A stretch of DNA of 64,000 nucleotides from Paraburkholderia lacunae (GCF_003353175.1 NZ_QHKS01000003.1:186001-250000); one strand, 5' to 3'; counted from the first letter of the stretch, positions 47,391 through 57,062 are shown. Numbers and translations: made by a program. Notes: a model not told the origin generated them from the sequence alone.

Positions 47391-47396
47391 TTCCCG

Positions 47397-50126
47397 ATGA
47401 CCTATCAAGTTCTCGCACGCAAATGGCGGCCGAAGGATTTCGCTTCGCTCGTCGGACAGGAGCACGTGGTGCGCGCGCTCACGCACGCGCTCGACGGTGG
47501 CCGTCTGCATCATGCCTATTTGTTTACCGGTACCCGCGGTGTCGGCAAAACGACGCTGTCGCGCATCTTCGCCAAGGCGCTGAACTGCGAAACCGGTGTG
47601 ACCTCGACGCCGTGCGGCGTGTGCCGCGCCTGTCGCGAGATCGACGAAGGCCGCTTTGTCGATTATGTCGAGATGGACGCAGCGAGTAATCGCGGCGTCG
47701 ACGAAATGGCCGCGCTGCTGGAGCGCGCGGTTTATGCGCCGGTCGATGCGCGCTTCAAGGTCTACATGATCGACGAAGTGCACATGCTGACCAACCATGC
47801 GTTCAACGCGATGTTGAAGACGCTGGAAGAACCGCCGTCGCACGTCAAGTTCATTCTGGCCACCACCGACCCGCAGAAGATTCCAGTCACGGTGCTCTCG
47901 CGCTGTCTGCAGTTCAATCTGAAGCAGATGCCGGCGGGGCACATCGTCTCGCATCTCGAACATATTCTCGGCGAAGAGCGGGTGCCGTTCGACGCCCAGG
48001 CGCTGCGCCTGCTTGCGCGCGCGGCCGACGGTTCGATGCGCGACGCGCTCTCGCTGACCGATCAGGCGATTGCCTATTCGGCCAATCAGGTCAGTGAAGA
48101 TGCGGTGCGTGGCATGCTCGGCGCGCTCGATCAGAGCTATCTGATTCGTCTGCTCGACGCGCTGGCCGACGGCGACGGCGCCGCGGTGCTGGCGGTTGCG
48201 GACGAGATGGCGTTGCGCAGCCTGTCGTTTTCGACGGCATTGCAGGATCTGGCGAGCTTGCTGCATCGGATCGCATGGGCGCAATTCGCGCCGTCGTCGG
48301 TGCTGGACGAGTGGCCGGAGGCGGGCGATTTGCGTCGTTTTGCCGAAGCGCTGAGCGCCGAGCAGGTGCAGTTGTTTTATCAGATCGCGACGATCGGCCG
48401 AAGCGAGCTGGGTCTCGCTCCCGACGAATATGCCGGCTTCACGATGACGCTGTTGCGCATGCTGGCGTTCGAACCGGCGCCCACCGGCGGTGGCGGCGGG
48501 GCGGCGGGTTCTGACCGCGTGGCGGGACCGTCGAATTCGAGCGGCGCCAAACGCGCCGGTACGCCGACGGTGGCTGCGTCGCAGGCGGCGGCGTCCGTGC
48601 GTCCGTCGGCGGCGCGTCCGGCAGATGCGGTTGCGCAGCAGGCCGCATCGATTCCTGCGGCGCCGGCAGCGGGTGCTGCCTCATCAGTGCGCGAGCCGCG
48701 CATTGATGAGGCGACAGCAGCGACGAGCGCTGAGCCACAGGTCGCGCAGGCGTCGGACAAACCCGCTGCGCAAAACGCGAGCGTGATGGATGCGCCAAGC
48801 ACAGCGGCTGATGTCCGACCGGTTGACGCCGAAGCCAGCGGCCAGAAGCAACCGGAAGCCGCTCAAGCTACGGCTTCGGTGGAGTTGACATCGGCGGCAA
48901 GCGAACCTGCCTCGCAGGCGTCGCAGAGCAATGCGTCCGCGCTCGAGGCATCAATCGGCGTAGCCCCGGAATCGTCCCCTTATGTCGTCGCGCAGAACGC
49001 CACCCCGGCGCCGGACTCTGTCGAAATGGCCGCGGCACCGAGCGAAGCGCCGGTGCAGCCCGCCCGCGAAGTAGCCGCCACGCAAGCCGAACAGGGCGCC
49101 GAGCCCGGCCGCAACGAACCACCCGCCGCAGACAGCGGCGCCGACGAAGCGCCCGCGCAACCGTCTGCCGCACCGCCCGCCGCCGCGACGGCAGGCGGCG
49201 AGGAACGCCCGGTGGAGGCCGCAGCCGCCGCCGAAATTCCGCCGCGCCGCGCGGGCGGCGCCAGCGCGGCGCTAGACGTCTTGCGCAGCGCCGGTTTGAA
49301 GGTCTCGTCGGACCGTGGTCGCACCTCGGCCGCGCCGATCGCCAAGCCAGCCAAGCCAGCCACCCAGAAACCCGCCGCGCCCCGCGTCGTAGTGCCAGTG
49401 TCTGCGCCGGGCGCCCCGCGCCGCGCACTGCAGCAGGACGTTGCACCCGCCGCGCGGGCGTCTTCGCCGCCGGCGCAAAGTAGCGGCGCGGGGCAGAGCG
49501 GTTCGTCGGTCCCGCCGTGGGACGACATGCCGCCCGACGATTACCTGCCGCTCTCGCCAGCGGACGAAGGCTATTACAGCCTGCCGGAAGACAATGATGT
49601 GCCCGTGTTCGACAGCGGTCCCGACGACGTCCGCGTAAGCGCCGCGGCGCCGGCCGCGCCCGCGCCGGTGCTCGACAAACGCCCGCTGCCTCCGGCCGTG
49701 CCGCTCGACCCGCTGGGCTTCGAAGGCGACTGGCCCGCGCTTGCCGTCGGCCTGCCGCTCAAAGGCATTTCGTACCAGTTGGCATTCAACAGCGAACTGA
49801 TGGCCCTCGAAGGCGTCACGCTCAAGCTGAATGTGCCGGTGCCGCAATACGCGGAAGCCTCGCAGGTCGCTAAACTGAAAACCGCGCTCGCCGAAAAGCT
49901 CGGCCGGAACGTCGAAGTGCTGGTCGAAGTCGGTCCGGCGCGCCGCACCGCCGCCGCGCACGACGCGGCCGCGCGCGCCCAGCGTCAGCAGGAAGCGGAG
50001 CGCGAGATCGGCGCCGATCCGTTCGTGCAGTCGCTGATCCGCGAGTTTGGCGCGAGCATCGTGCCCGGCTCGATCCGCCCGATTACGCAGGACGCCGGCC
50101 CGAACGGCGCGCCGCCCTCTCACTGA
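47397..50126 (+). CDS. dnaX: DNA polymerase III subunit gamma/tau
   Basis: The 909-residue clamp-loader ATPase has Walker A GTRGVGKT at residues 45-52, zinc-binding Cys64, Cys73, Cys76 and Cys79, and VYMIDEVHMLTNHAFNAMLK (DExx). The AAA+ core and lid run to about residue 365. An Ala/Pro/Gln-rich linker of ~340 residues follows, then a conserved C-terminal domain from ~780 (FEGDWPALAVGLPLKGISYQ) that should bind DnaB and the polymerase. The E. coli A6G frameshift site is absent, so only tau may be made. The linker is much longer than in E. coli (643 residues in total). Confidence 0.95.
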   Translation: MTYQVLARKWRPKDFASLVGQEHVVRALTHALDGGRLHHAYLFTGTRGVGKTTLSRIFAKALNCETGVTSTPCGVCRACREIDEGRFVDYVEMDAASNRGVDEMAALLERAVYAPVDARFKVYMIDEVHMLTNHAFNAMLKTLEEPPSHVKFILATTDPQKIPVTVLSRCLQFNLKQMPAGHIVSHLEHILGEERVPFDAQALRLLARAADGSMRDALSLTDQAIAYSANQVSEDAVRGMLGALDQSYLIRLLDALADGDGAAVLAVADEMALRSLSFSTALQDLASLLHRIAWAQFAPSSVLDEWPEAGDLRRFAEALSAEQVQLFYQIATIGRSELGLAPDEYAGFTMTLLRMLAFEPAPTGGGGGAAGSDRVAGPSNSSGAKRAGTPTVAASQAAASVRPSAARPADAVAQQAASIPAAPAAGAASSVREPRIDEATAATSAEPQVAQASDKPAAQNASVMDAPSTAADVRPVDAEASGQKQPEAAQATASVELTSAASEPASQASQSNASALEASIGVAPESSPYVVAQNATPAPDSVEMAAAPSEAPVQPAREVAATQAEQGAEPGRNEPPAADSGADEAPAQPSAAPPAAATAGGEERPVEAAAAAEIPPRRAGGASAALDVLRSAGLKVSSDRGRTSAAPIAKPAKPATQKPAAPRVVVPVSAPGAPRRALQQDVAPAARASSPPAQSSGAGQSGSSVPPWDDMPPDDYLPLSPADEGYYSLPEDNDVPVFDSGPDDVRVSAAAPAAPAPVLDKRPLPPAVPLDPLGFEGDWPALAVGLPLKGISYQLAFNSELMALEGVTLKLNVPVPQYAEASQVAKLKTALAEKLGRNVEVLVEVGPARRTAAAHDAAARAQRQQEAEREIGADPFVQSLIREFGASIVPGSIRPITQDAGPNGAPPSH

Positions 50127-50186
50127 TTCGCCGCGCCGTAGAGCGCCCGATTTCCGGATTTCACGTTATCAAGAAGGAGCATGTCC

Positions 50187-50513
50187 ATGATGAAAGGCCA
50201 ACTCGCCGGGCTGATGAAGCAAGCCCAGCAGATGCAGGAAAACATGAAGAAGATGCAGGAGCAACTCGCGCAGATCGAAGTCGAGGGGCAGTCGGGCGCC
50301 GGCCTCGTCAAGGTGACGATGACCTGCAAGAACGACGTGCGCCGCGTATCGATCGATCCGAGCCTGCTCGCGGACGATAAGGACATGCTGGAAGACCTCG
50401 TCGCCGCTGCGTTCAACGACGCCGTGCGCAAGGCCGAAGCCACCGCCCAGGAAAAGATGGGCGGCATGACCTCGGGTCTGCCGCTGCCGCCGGGCTTCAA
50501 GCTGCCGTTCTGA
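50187..50513 (+). CDS. ybaB: YbaB/EbfC nucleoid-associated protein
   Basis: The 108-residue protein reads [20 protein letters not shown], then [20 protein letters not shown] and ends [11 protein letters not shown], nearly the E. coli YbaB pattern. It is a small dimeric DNA-binding protein. AAGGAG is 7 bp from the ATG at 50187; the ATG at 50181 is too close to that site. It lies between dnaX and recR as in most proteobacteria. Confidence 0.94.
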   Translation: MMKGQLAGLMKQAQQMQENMKKMQEQLAQIEVEGQSGAGLVKVTMTCKNDVRRVSIDPSLLADDKDMLEDLVAAAFNDAVRKAEATAQEKMGGMTSGLPLPPGFKLPF

Positions 50514-50726
50514 GCGCAGCCGCTGCAAGGCCGGACGAGCGCCGCGGCCGTTGCCGCCGCGGCGTCCGCTGAACGCACGAGTCACGTTCCTGGTGTGCTC
50601 GTCCCGTTCGTCCTGGCTTGTCAGTCAGGCGCGCCCGCCTGATTCGCCTGCGCGCCGACGCAGCCGCATCGCTCCCGCTCTCTGGCAACATGACGGGCAA
50701 CACCCACTTCGACGCCGCCGATCCGC

Positions 50727-51323
50727 ATGAAACAACCTTCCGCCTTGTCGGCGCTCGTCGAAGCGCTGCGCGCGCTGCCCGGTGTCGGGCCAAAGTCCGC
50801 GCAACGCATGGCGTACCACCTGATGCAGCACGACCGCGACGGCGCCGAAAAGCTCGGCCGCTCGCTGCTGTTCGCGACCGAGCATCTGCAGCACTGCGAG
50901 AAGTGCAACACCTTTACCGAGGCGCAGATCTGCGAGGTCTGCCTCGATCCTGAGCGCGATCCCACGCTGCTGTGCGTCGTCGAGACGCCAGCCGACCAGA
51001 TCATGCTCGAACAGACGATGACCTATCGCGGCCTCTATTTCGTACTGATGGGGCGGCTCAGTCCGCTCGACGGCATCGGCCCGAAGGAGATTCATTTCGA
51101 CCGGCTGGTCAAACGCGCGTCGGACGGCGTCGTTAAGGAAGTCGTGCTCGCGACCAATTTCACCAACGAAGGCGAGGCCACTGCGCATTACCTCGGGCAG
51201 ACGCTCAAGGCGCGCGGGCTTGCCGTCACGCGCCTCGCACGCGGCGTGCCGGTGGGCGGCGAACTCGAATACGTCGACGCCGGCACGATCGCCCGCGCGA
51301 TGCTCGACCGGCGCTCGATGTAG
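50727..51323 (+). CDS. recR: Recombination mediator RecR
   Basis: The 198-residue protein has the HhH region [20 protein letters not shown], a four-Cys zinc finger ([16 protein letters not shown]) and a Toprim domain with [14 protein letters not shown]. With RecO and RecF it loads RecA on gapped DNA. It is the last gene of ffs-dnaX-ybaB-recR. Length is normal. Confidence 0.96.
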   Translation: MKQPSALSALVEALRALPGVGPKSAQRMAYHLMQHDRDGAEKLGRSLLFATEHLQHCEKCNTFTEAQICEVCLDPERDPTLLCVVETPADQIMLEQTMTYRGLYFVLMGRLSPLDGIGPKEIHFDRLVKRASDGVVKEVVLATNFTNEGEATAHYLGQTLKARGLAVTRLARGVPVGGELEYVDAGTIARAMLDRRSM

Positions 51324-51407
51324 CCGAGGCATTTGCCGCGCCCGCCGCTCTGACCACTCCCGCGCACAGCTCAAGCGCCGCCGCCGGAATAGAACAAAGG
51401 AGACTTC

Positions 51408-52640
51408 ATGAGCGCCATCCACGAATCAAGCGCAACCGCCGCGCCCCAAGGCCCGCTCGCCGGCGTCAAGGTGCTCGAACTCGGCACGCTGATCGCCGGC
51501 CCGTTCGCCGCGCGCTTTCTCGGCGAGTTCGGCGCCGACGTCATCAAGATCGAAGATCCCAAAGGCGGCGACCCGCTGCGCAAATGGCGCAAGCTCTACC
51601 CTGAAGTCGGCGGTACGTCGCTGTGGTGGGCCGTGCAGGCGCGCAACAAGAAATCCGTGACGATCAATCTGAAAGCCGAAGAGGGCAAGGAGATCGTGCG
51701 GCGTCTCGCGAAAGAGGCGGATATCGTCGTCGAGAATTTCCGGCCTGGGCTGCTCGAGAAGCTCGGGCTCGGCTATGACGTCTTGTCCGCAGAGAATCCC
51801 GGCCTCGTGATGGTGCGTTTGTCCGGCTACGGCCAGACCGGACCGTATCGCGATCGGCCCGGATTCGGCGCGATTGCCGAATCGATGGGTGGCTTGCGCC
51901 ATATCACAGGCTATCCTGACTTGCCGCCGCCGCGCATCGGCATTTCGATCGGCGATTCGATCGCCGCGCTTCACGGCGTGATCGGCGCGTTGATGGCGCT
52001 GCATCACAAGCAGGTGAACGGTGGCAAGGGGCAGGTCGTGGACGTCGCGCTGTACGAGGCCGTCTTCAACATGATGGAAAGCGTGGTGCCGGAATACGGC
52101 GTGTACGGCATGGTGCGCGAGCGCACCGGCGCGTCGCTGCCGGGCATCGTGCCGTCGAACACGTATCCGTGCCGCGACGGCAGCATCGTGATCGGCGGCA
52201 ACAGCGATCCGATTTTCAAACGGCTGATGCTGGCGATCGAACGCGCAGATCTGGCGAACGATCCCGCGTTGGCCCACAACGACGGCCGCGTGCCGCGTAC
52301 TCAGGAAATCGACGGCGCGATTGCCGCGTGGCTCGCCAGGCGCACCATCGACGAAGCACTCGCGGTACTGAATGCCGCCGACGTTCCGGTCGGCCGCATC
52401 TACAGCGTCGCCGACATGTTTACCGATCCGCAGTACATGGCGCGTCAGATGATCCAGCGCTTCAAGTGGCAGGACGGCCAGGAAATCACGTTGCCGGCGG
52501 TCACGCCGAAGCTCTCGGACACGCCCGGCGAAACCCGCTGGCTCGGCCCGGAGCTGGGTGAACATACCGATGAAGTCCTGCAATCGCTAGGTTATGATGC
52601 AGACCACATTGCACGGTTGCATGCGCAACAGATAGTCTGA
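51408..52640 (+). CDS. Class III (CaiB/BaiF-type) CoA-transferase
   Basis: The 410-residue protein begins with the family pattern LAGVKVLELGTLIAGPFAAR and FGADVIKIEDPKGGDPLRKW. It has the catalytic-Asp segment RIGISIGDSIAALHGVIGAL after SGYGQTGPYRDRPGFGAIAE. It should move CoA between carboxylic acids such as succinate and an unidentified acid. AAAGGAG precedes the ATG. It is ~85 bp after recR and ~180 bp before the ABC importer genes; a functional link to them is possible but unproven. Confidence 0.9.
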   Translation: MSAIHESSATAAPQGPLAGVKVLELGTLIAGPFAARFLGEFGADVIKIEDPKGGDPLRKWRKLYPEVGGTSLWWAVQARNKKSVTINLKAEEGKEIVRRLAKEADIVVENFRPGLLEKLGLGYDVLSAENPGLVMVRLSGYGQTGPYRDRPGFGAIAESMGGLRHITGYPDLPPPRIGISIGDSIAALHGVIGALMALHHKQVNGGKGQVVDVALYEAVFNMMESVVPEYGVYGMVRERTGASLPGIVPSNTYPCRDGSIVIGGNSDPIFKRLMLAIERADLANDPALAHNDGRVPRTQEIDGAIAAWLARRTIDEALAVLNAADVPVGRIYSVADMFTDPQYMARQMIQRFKWQDGQEITLPAVTPKLSDTPGETRWLGPELGEHTDEVLQSLGYDADHIARLHAQQIV

Positions 52641-52822
52641 GCGAGTGCGGTTCGGAAGCTTGCGCCGCGCGTGATTTGCCACTGTTCGGTAGGCCGCGCG
52701 CCGTAAGCACAGACACAAAGCCGGACGCAGACCAGGACACGCAAGCGCGGCGCTCAAAGGCAGTGCGGGCACTGCGGCAAAAGACAAGAAAGCTGGACAA
52801 CAAAAGTTGGAGACTACGGACC

Positions 52823-53860
52823 ATGCAACGCAGAACCTTCCTCGCCGGCAGCGCCGCCCTCGCAGGGCTCACGCTTGCGGCCACGCCGCTCGCCTTCGCG
52901 CAGGGCAAACCTGAAACCACCAAGGTGGCGATCGCTGTCGGCGGCAAGAATCTGTTCTATTACTTGCCGCTCACCATTGCCGAGCGCCGCAACTACTTCA
53001 AGGAAGAAGGCCTCGAAGTCGAAATCTCGGATTTCGCTGGCGGCTCGCAAGCGCTGAAGGCGGCGGTCGGCGGTAGCGCGGACGTGGTCTCCGGCGCGTT
53101 CGAACACACCTTGCTGCTGCAGGCGCAAAAGCAGTCGTTCCGTGAATTCGTGCTGCAAGGACGCGCGCCGCAGATCGTGCTTGCCGTGTCGAAGAAGGCG
53201 ATGCCGAACTACAAGTCGATCGCCGATCTGAAGGGCAAGAAAATCGGCGTGACCGCGCCGGGTTCGTCGACCTCGATCATGGCGAGCTTTGTGCTGGCGA
53301 AGGCCGGGCTGACCGCGAAAGACGTGTCGTTCATCGGCGTGGGCGCCGGAGCAGGCGCGATCGCCGCATTGCAGTCGGGCCAGATCGACGCCATCGCCAA
53401 TCTCGACCCCGTGATGACCAGGCTCGAACGAACCGGCGAGATCCGCGTCGTGTCGGACACGCGCACGCTCGCCGACACTCGCGGCGTGTTCGGCGGCGAT
53501 ATGCCGGCAGGGTGCCTGTACGCGTCGCAGAGCTTCATCACGAAGAATCCGAATACCACGCAGGCGTTGACCAATGCGATGGTGCGCGCGCTCAAGTGGT
53601 TGCAAACGGCGACCGGCAGCGAGCTGATCAACACGGTGCCGGAAGGCTATCTGCTCGGCGACCGCGCGGTGTATCTGGACGCGTGGCAGCACGTGAAGGA
53701 GGCGATGTCGCCGGATGGCCTGATGCCCGCCGACGGCCCGGCTACCGCGCTGAAAACCTTGCAGGCCTTCGATCCTGCGGTGCAGGGCAAGCCGATCGAT
53801 CTGTCGAAAACGTGGACCAACGACTTCGTCAAGAAAGCATTGGCCACCGTCAAGGCGTAG
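52823..53860 (+). CDS. NitT/TauT-type ABC transporter substrate-binding protein
   Basis: The 345-residue protein has a twin-arginine-like signal (QRRTFLAGSAALAGLTL, cleavage near AFA-QG) and an SsuA/NMT1-like fold with KVAIAVGGKNLFYYLPLTIA, VGGSADVVSGAFEHTL and LKGKKIGVTAPGSSTSIMAS. Relatives bind sulfonates, nitrate or thiamine precursors. GGAG is 12 bp before the ATG. It forms one module with the ATPase and permease downstream. Substrate not identifiable from sequence. Confidence 0.9.
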   Translation: MQRRTFLAGSAALAGLTLAATPLAFAQGKPETTKVAIAVGGKNLFYYLPLTIAERRNYFKEEGLEVEISDFAGGSQALKAAVGGSADVVSGAFEHTLLLQAQKQSFREFVLQGRAPQIVLAVSKKAMPNYKSIADLKGKKIGVTAPGSSTSIMASFVLAKAGLTAKDVSFIGVGAGAGAIAALQSGQIDAIANLDPVMTRLERTGEIRVVSDTRTLADTRGVFGGDMPAGCLYASQSFITKNPNTTQALTNAMVRALKWLQTATGSELINTVPEGYLLGDRAVYLDAWQHVKEAMSPDGLMPADGPATALKTLQAFDPAVQGKPIDLSKTWTNDFVKKALATVKA

Positions 53861-53961
53861 GCCTTTAACTGCGGGGGCAAAGGTAGCCGCGCAGCGCGTT
53901 TGCCTTGACCGCCGCAGTCGCGATAACAGACAAACCGAAACCGATCTTCGAAGCGAGTCGA

Positions 53962-54777
53962 ATGATGACCGTTGCCGCGCTGGCGCTCGAGAACATCACC
54001 TGCACGTTTGCCGCACGCGATAACCGCGCGCAGCGCTACACGGCAGTCAAGGACACCACCTTGCGCATCGCGCCGGGCGAATTCGTTTCGGTGGTCGGCC
54101 CGACCGGCTGCGGCAAATCGACTTTGCTGAATGTCGGCGCCGGTTTGCTGGACCCGTCGTCGGGCGTGGTCAACGTATTCGGCGAACCGCTCAAGGGCAT
54201 CAACCGGCGCGCCGGCTACATGTTCCAGGCCGATGCGCTGATGCCATGGCGCTCCGCGATCGACAACGTGATGGCCGGCCTCGCATTCCAGGGTGTGCCG
54301 CCGCCCGAAGCGCGCAGCAAAGCTGACGAGTGGCTCAAACGCGTCGGTCTCGGCGGTTTCGGCGACCGCTATCCGCATCAGCTGTCGGGCGGCATGCGCA
54401 AGCGCGTCGCGATGGCGCAGACGTTGATTCTCGACCCCGACATCATCCTGATGGACGAGCCGTTTTCCGCGCTCGATATCCAGACGCGTCAGTTGATGGA
54501 AAACGAACTGCTCGACCTGTGGGCGGCCAAACGCAAGGCGGTGCTGTTCATTACGCACGATCTCGACGAAGCGATCGCGATGTCCGACCGCGTGGTGGTG
54601 CTCTCGGCCGGACCGGGCACGCGTCCGATCGGCGAGTTTACGATCGACTTGCCGCGTCCGCGCGACGTCGCCGAGATTCGCGCGCATCCGCGTTTCGTCG
54701 AGTTGCACGCGCAGATCTGGAGCGTGCTGCGCGATGAGGTGCTCAAGGGTTACCAGCAGCAACTCACGGCCGTTTAA
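53962..54777 (+). CDS. NitT/TauT-type ABC transporter ATPase
   Basis: The 271-residue ATPase has Walker A VVGPTGCGKST, signature LSGGMRKRVAMAQ, Walker B IILMDEPFSALD and the H-loop LFITHDLDEAIAMS. It energises the importer formed with the neighbouring binding protein and permease. ATG 53962 has a modest ribosome binding site; a TTG at 53905 would add 19 residues but lacks one. It ends 73 bp before the permease. Confidence 0.92.
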   Translation: MMTVAALALENITCTFAARDNRAQRYTAVKDTTLRIAPGEFVSVVGPTGCGKSTLLNVGAGLLDPSSGVVNVFGEPLKGINRRAGYMFQADALMPWRSAIDNVMAGLAFQGVPPPEARSKADEWLKRVGLGGFGDRYPHQLSGGMRKRVAMAQTLILDPDIILMDEPFSALDIQTRQLMENELLDLWAAKRKAVLFITHDLDEAIAMSDRVVVLSAGPGTRPIGEFTIDLPRPRDVAEIRAHPRFVELHAQIWSVLRDEVLKGYQQQLTAV

Positions 54778-54850
54778 CCGCGTCCGGGCGTTTGCGTCCT
54801 GTAGTTGCGCGTCGCAGTGATGTCAATTAACCGTGTAAGGCAATCGATCC

Positions 54851-55675
54851 ATGTGGAAGACGTTGCGCCCGAACCGGGCGAATCTGGCGATCTGGCAGTG
54901 GCTGCTGCTCGTGCTGTGCTTCGTGCTCTGGTACGTGCTGACCAGCCCGACGCTGTTGCCCGCGTTCTATTTCGACGACCCGAACAAGGCCGCATTCTTC
55001 TTCGGCGAGCCGCAGAAGGTGTTGCAGCGGATCTGGGAATGGTTCACGAGCGGCGAGATCTATCTGCATCTGTGGATCACGCTGGTCGAAACCGTGCTGG
55101 CGTTCACGCTCGGCACGGCGCTGGGGCTGGGCGTCGGCCTGTGGCTTGCGCTGTCGCCGCTCGCGAGCGCGCTGTTCGACCCGTACATCAAGGCCGCCAA
55201 CTCGATGCCCCGCGTGATTCTCGCGCCGATCTTCGGCGTGTGGTTCGGTCTCGGGATCTGGTCGAAGGTCGCGCTGGGCGTCACGCTGGTGTTCTTTATC
55301 GTGTTCTTCAACGTCTATCAGGGTGTGAAGGAAGTCAGCCCGGTCGTGCTCGCCAACGCGCGCATGCTCGGCGCAAACCGCAAACAGTTGCTGCGCTTCG
55401 TGTATCTGCCGAGCGCGATGAGCTGGGTGTTTTCGAGCCTGCATACATCGGTGGGGCTCGCGTTCGTCGGTTCGGTGGTCGGCGAGTATCTCGGCTCGGC
55501 GCGCGGCGTCGGCTATCTGATTTTGCAGGCCGAAGGCACCTTCGATATCAATACCGTGTTCGCCGGGATTCTGGTGCTGACCGCGTTCGCGCTGATTCTC
55601 GATGCCATCGTCGGGATCGGTGAGCGGCGGCTGATGAAATGGCAGCCGAAGACGGGCGAGACGGAAAAGCTCTAA
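54851..55675 (+). CDS. NitT/TauT-type ABC transporter permease
   Basis: The 274-residue inner membrane protein has about six hydrophobic helices and the ATPase-contact EAA loop ANARMLGANRKQLLRFVYLP. The N-terminus WQWLLLVLCFVLWYVLTSPT is the first helix, and a short periplasmic segment with FFFGEPQKVLQRIWEWF follows. It is the last gene of the importer; its stop codon sits at the edge of an IS3-type remnant. Confidence 0.92.
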   Translation: MWKTLRPNRANLAIWQWLLLVLCFVLWYVLTSPTLLPAFYFDDPNKAAFFFGEPQKVLQRIWEWFTSGEIYLHLWITLVETVLAFTLGTALGLGVGLWLALSPLASALFDPYIKAANSMPRVILAPIFGVWFGLGIWSKVALGVTLVFFIVFFNVYQGVKEVSPVVLANARMLGANRKQLLRFVYLPSAMSWVFSSLHTSVGLAFVGSVVGEYLGSARGVGYLILQAEGTFDINTVFAGILVLTAFALILDAIVGIGERRLMKWQPKTGETEKL

Positions 55676-55791
55676 CGCGGGCACGCGGCCAGATACTGCT
55701 TCACCATCTTCAGCTTTAACTGCTCACTGTACTTCGTCATGAACAACACCCCAAGGGTTGGATCGGTGTCCAACTTTTGGGGTGCAGTTCA
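55676..55791 (-). mobile_element. Truncated left end of an IS3-family element with orfA remnant
   Basis: On the minus strand the sequence starts TGAACTGCACCCCAAAAGTT, an IS3-type terminal repeat. Next come an inverted repeat (CCCCAA and GTTGGA pairing with TCCAAC and TTGGGG) and an ATG at 55740. That frame reads MTKYSEQLKLKMVKQYLAAC, the N-terminus of an IS3-type OrfA transposase. It stops after ~22 codons in the permease's 3' end. About 115 bp remain and the right end is missing, so the element is dead. I see no target duplication. Confidence 0.75.
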
Positions 55792-55849
55792 CGAAAGCCG
55801 CGCGCTTTTTATTCGACGTTTCCACAAGCGCTTCGTAAGCACACCGTGG

Positions 55850-56824
55850 TCAAGGGGTAATCACCACCTTACCGATCACGCGGCGCTCCGCCATGTCGCG
55901 CAACGCGCGGCTAGTGTCTTCGAGCGAATAGCGCGCCGACACGTAGGGCTTGAGCTTGCCTGCGCCGATCCAGCCGACCATCTGCTCGAACGCGGCATGA
56001 TTGTGTTGCGGCTCGCGTTTCGCAAAGTCACCCCAGAACACGCCTACGATGCTCGCGCCTTTGAGCAGCGTCAGGTTGAACGGCAGCTTCGGAATCTCAC
56101 CGTTCGCGAAGCCGACCACCAGATAGCGCCCGCGCCAGCCGATGCTGCGAAACGCCGGTTCCGCGTACACGCCGCCGACCGGATCGTAGATCACGTCCGG
56201 ACCTTGGCCGCCGGTGAGCGCCTTGATGCGTTCGCGCAGGTCTTCGGTGCTGTAGTTGATGGTGGCGTCGGCGCCGTGCTTGACGCAGACGGCGAGCTTT
56301 TCATCGCTCGACGCCGCCGCGATCACGCGTGCGCCGAGCGCCTTGCCGATTTCGACCGCCGCCAGCCCGACGCCGCCTGCCGCGCCCAGAACCAGCATCG
56401 TCTCGCCGGCCTTCAACTCGCCCCGATCGACCACCGCATGGTGCGACGTGCCATACGCCAGCGTGAACGCGGCCGCCAGCTCGAAATCGACGCCATCGGC
56501 AAGCGGCACGCACGCCGCTGCGGGCGCCAACGCCTGTTCGGCAAAGCCGCCGGAACCGGTGAACGCGACCACGCGCGACCCCGGCTTGAACTGGGTGACC
56601 TCCGCGCCGACCGCACGCACGATACCCGCCACTTCGGAGCCCGGCGTAAACGGTAGCGGTGGTTTGAACTGGTATTTGTTCTCGATGATCAAGACATCGG
56701 GAAAATTGACGGCCGCGGCTTTGACGTCAATCACGACGTGACCGGGTGGCGGTTCGAGGTCCGGCAGATTTTCGACGACCAGGCTCTCCGGCGGCCCGTA
56801 ATGATTACAGCGAATCGCGCGCAT
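55850..56824 (-). CDS. NADPH:quinone oxidoreductase family protein
   Basis: The 324-residue medium-chain reductase has the zeta-crystallin/QOR start MRAIRCNHYGPPESLVVENL, the region AAAVNFPDVLIIENKYQFKP, and the NADPH motif LGAAGGVGLAAVEIGKALGA. No zinc-ligand cysteines are seen, as expected for the zinc-free quinone reductase branch. It may reduce quinones or enone substrates. It is divergent from surE and borders the IS3 remnant. Confidence 0.9.
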   Translation of the reverse strand: MRAIRCNHYGPPESLVVENLPDLEPPPGHVVIDVKAAAVNFPDVLIIENKYQFKPPLPFTPGSEVAGIVRAVGAEVTQFKPGSRVVAFTGSGGFAEQALAPAAACVPLADGVDFELAAAFTLAYGTSHHAVVDRGELKAGETMLVLGAAGGVGLAAVEIGKALGARVIAAASSDEKLAVCVKHGADATINYSTEDLRERIKALTGGQGPDVIYDPVGGVYAEPAFRSIGWRGRYLVVGFANGEIPKLPFNLTLLKGASIVGVFWGDFAKREPQHNHAAFEQMVGWIGAGKLKPYVSARYSLEDTSRALRDMAERRVIGKVVITP

Positions 56825-57050
56825 CGTGTCTCCATATCGATCAGGGTTGCCCAAGGGGACTTCCTTCGGGGCCTCGCAAGCAGTCTGAGTGTAAAGCAAG
56901 CCGCACGATCGTGCGTTTTTGTTGCATGAGGCCGGCTCGTTGCGTCCCCGATGAGTGCCCGCCGGGGGCCTCAATGCAAGCTCGACGCGTGCGCTTTGCA
57001 TGCGCCGCGCGCGCCGCTTCTGTGTCGTTCGCGTGTCTTCTTTCCTCGGT

Positions 57051-57056
57051 TACAAT
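57051..57056 (+). promoter_or_regulatory. TACAAT -10 element six bases before the surE start codon
   Basis: TACAAT, CGCCGC and then ATG have the same spacing as at dnaX. No ribosome binding site lies upstream of the surE ATG. The -35 at 17-bp spacing would be TTCGCG, which is poor. A leaderless surE message is inferred. Confidence 0.5.
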
Positions 57057-57062
57057 CGCCGC

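Noticed and set aside
46811..47689. A 292-codon plus-strand frame over ffs and the start of dnaX
   Set aside because: It runs through the conserved 4.5S RNA and is in the wrong frame for dnaX; no domain is recognisable.
47397..50126. Programmed frameshift in dnaX giving gamma
   Set aside because: No A AAA AAG-type heptamer was found in the coding sequence.
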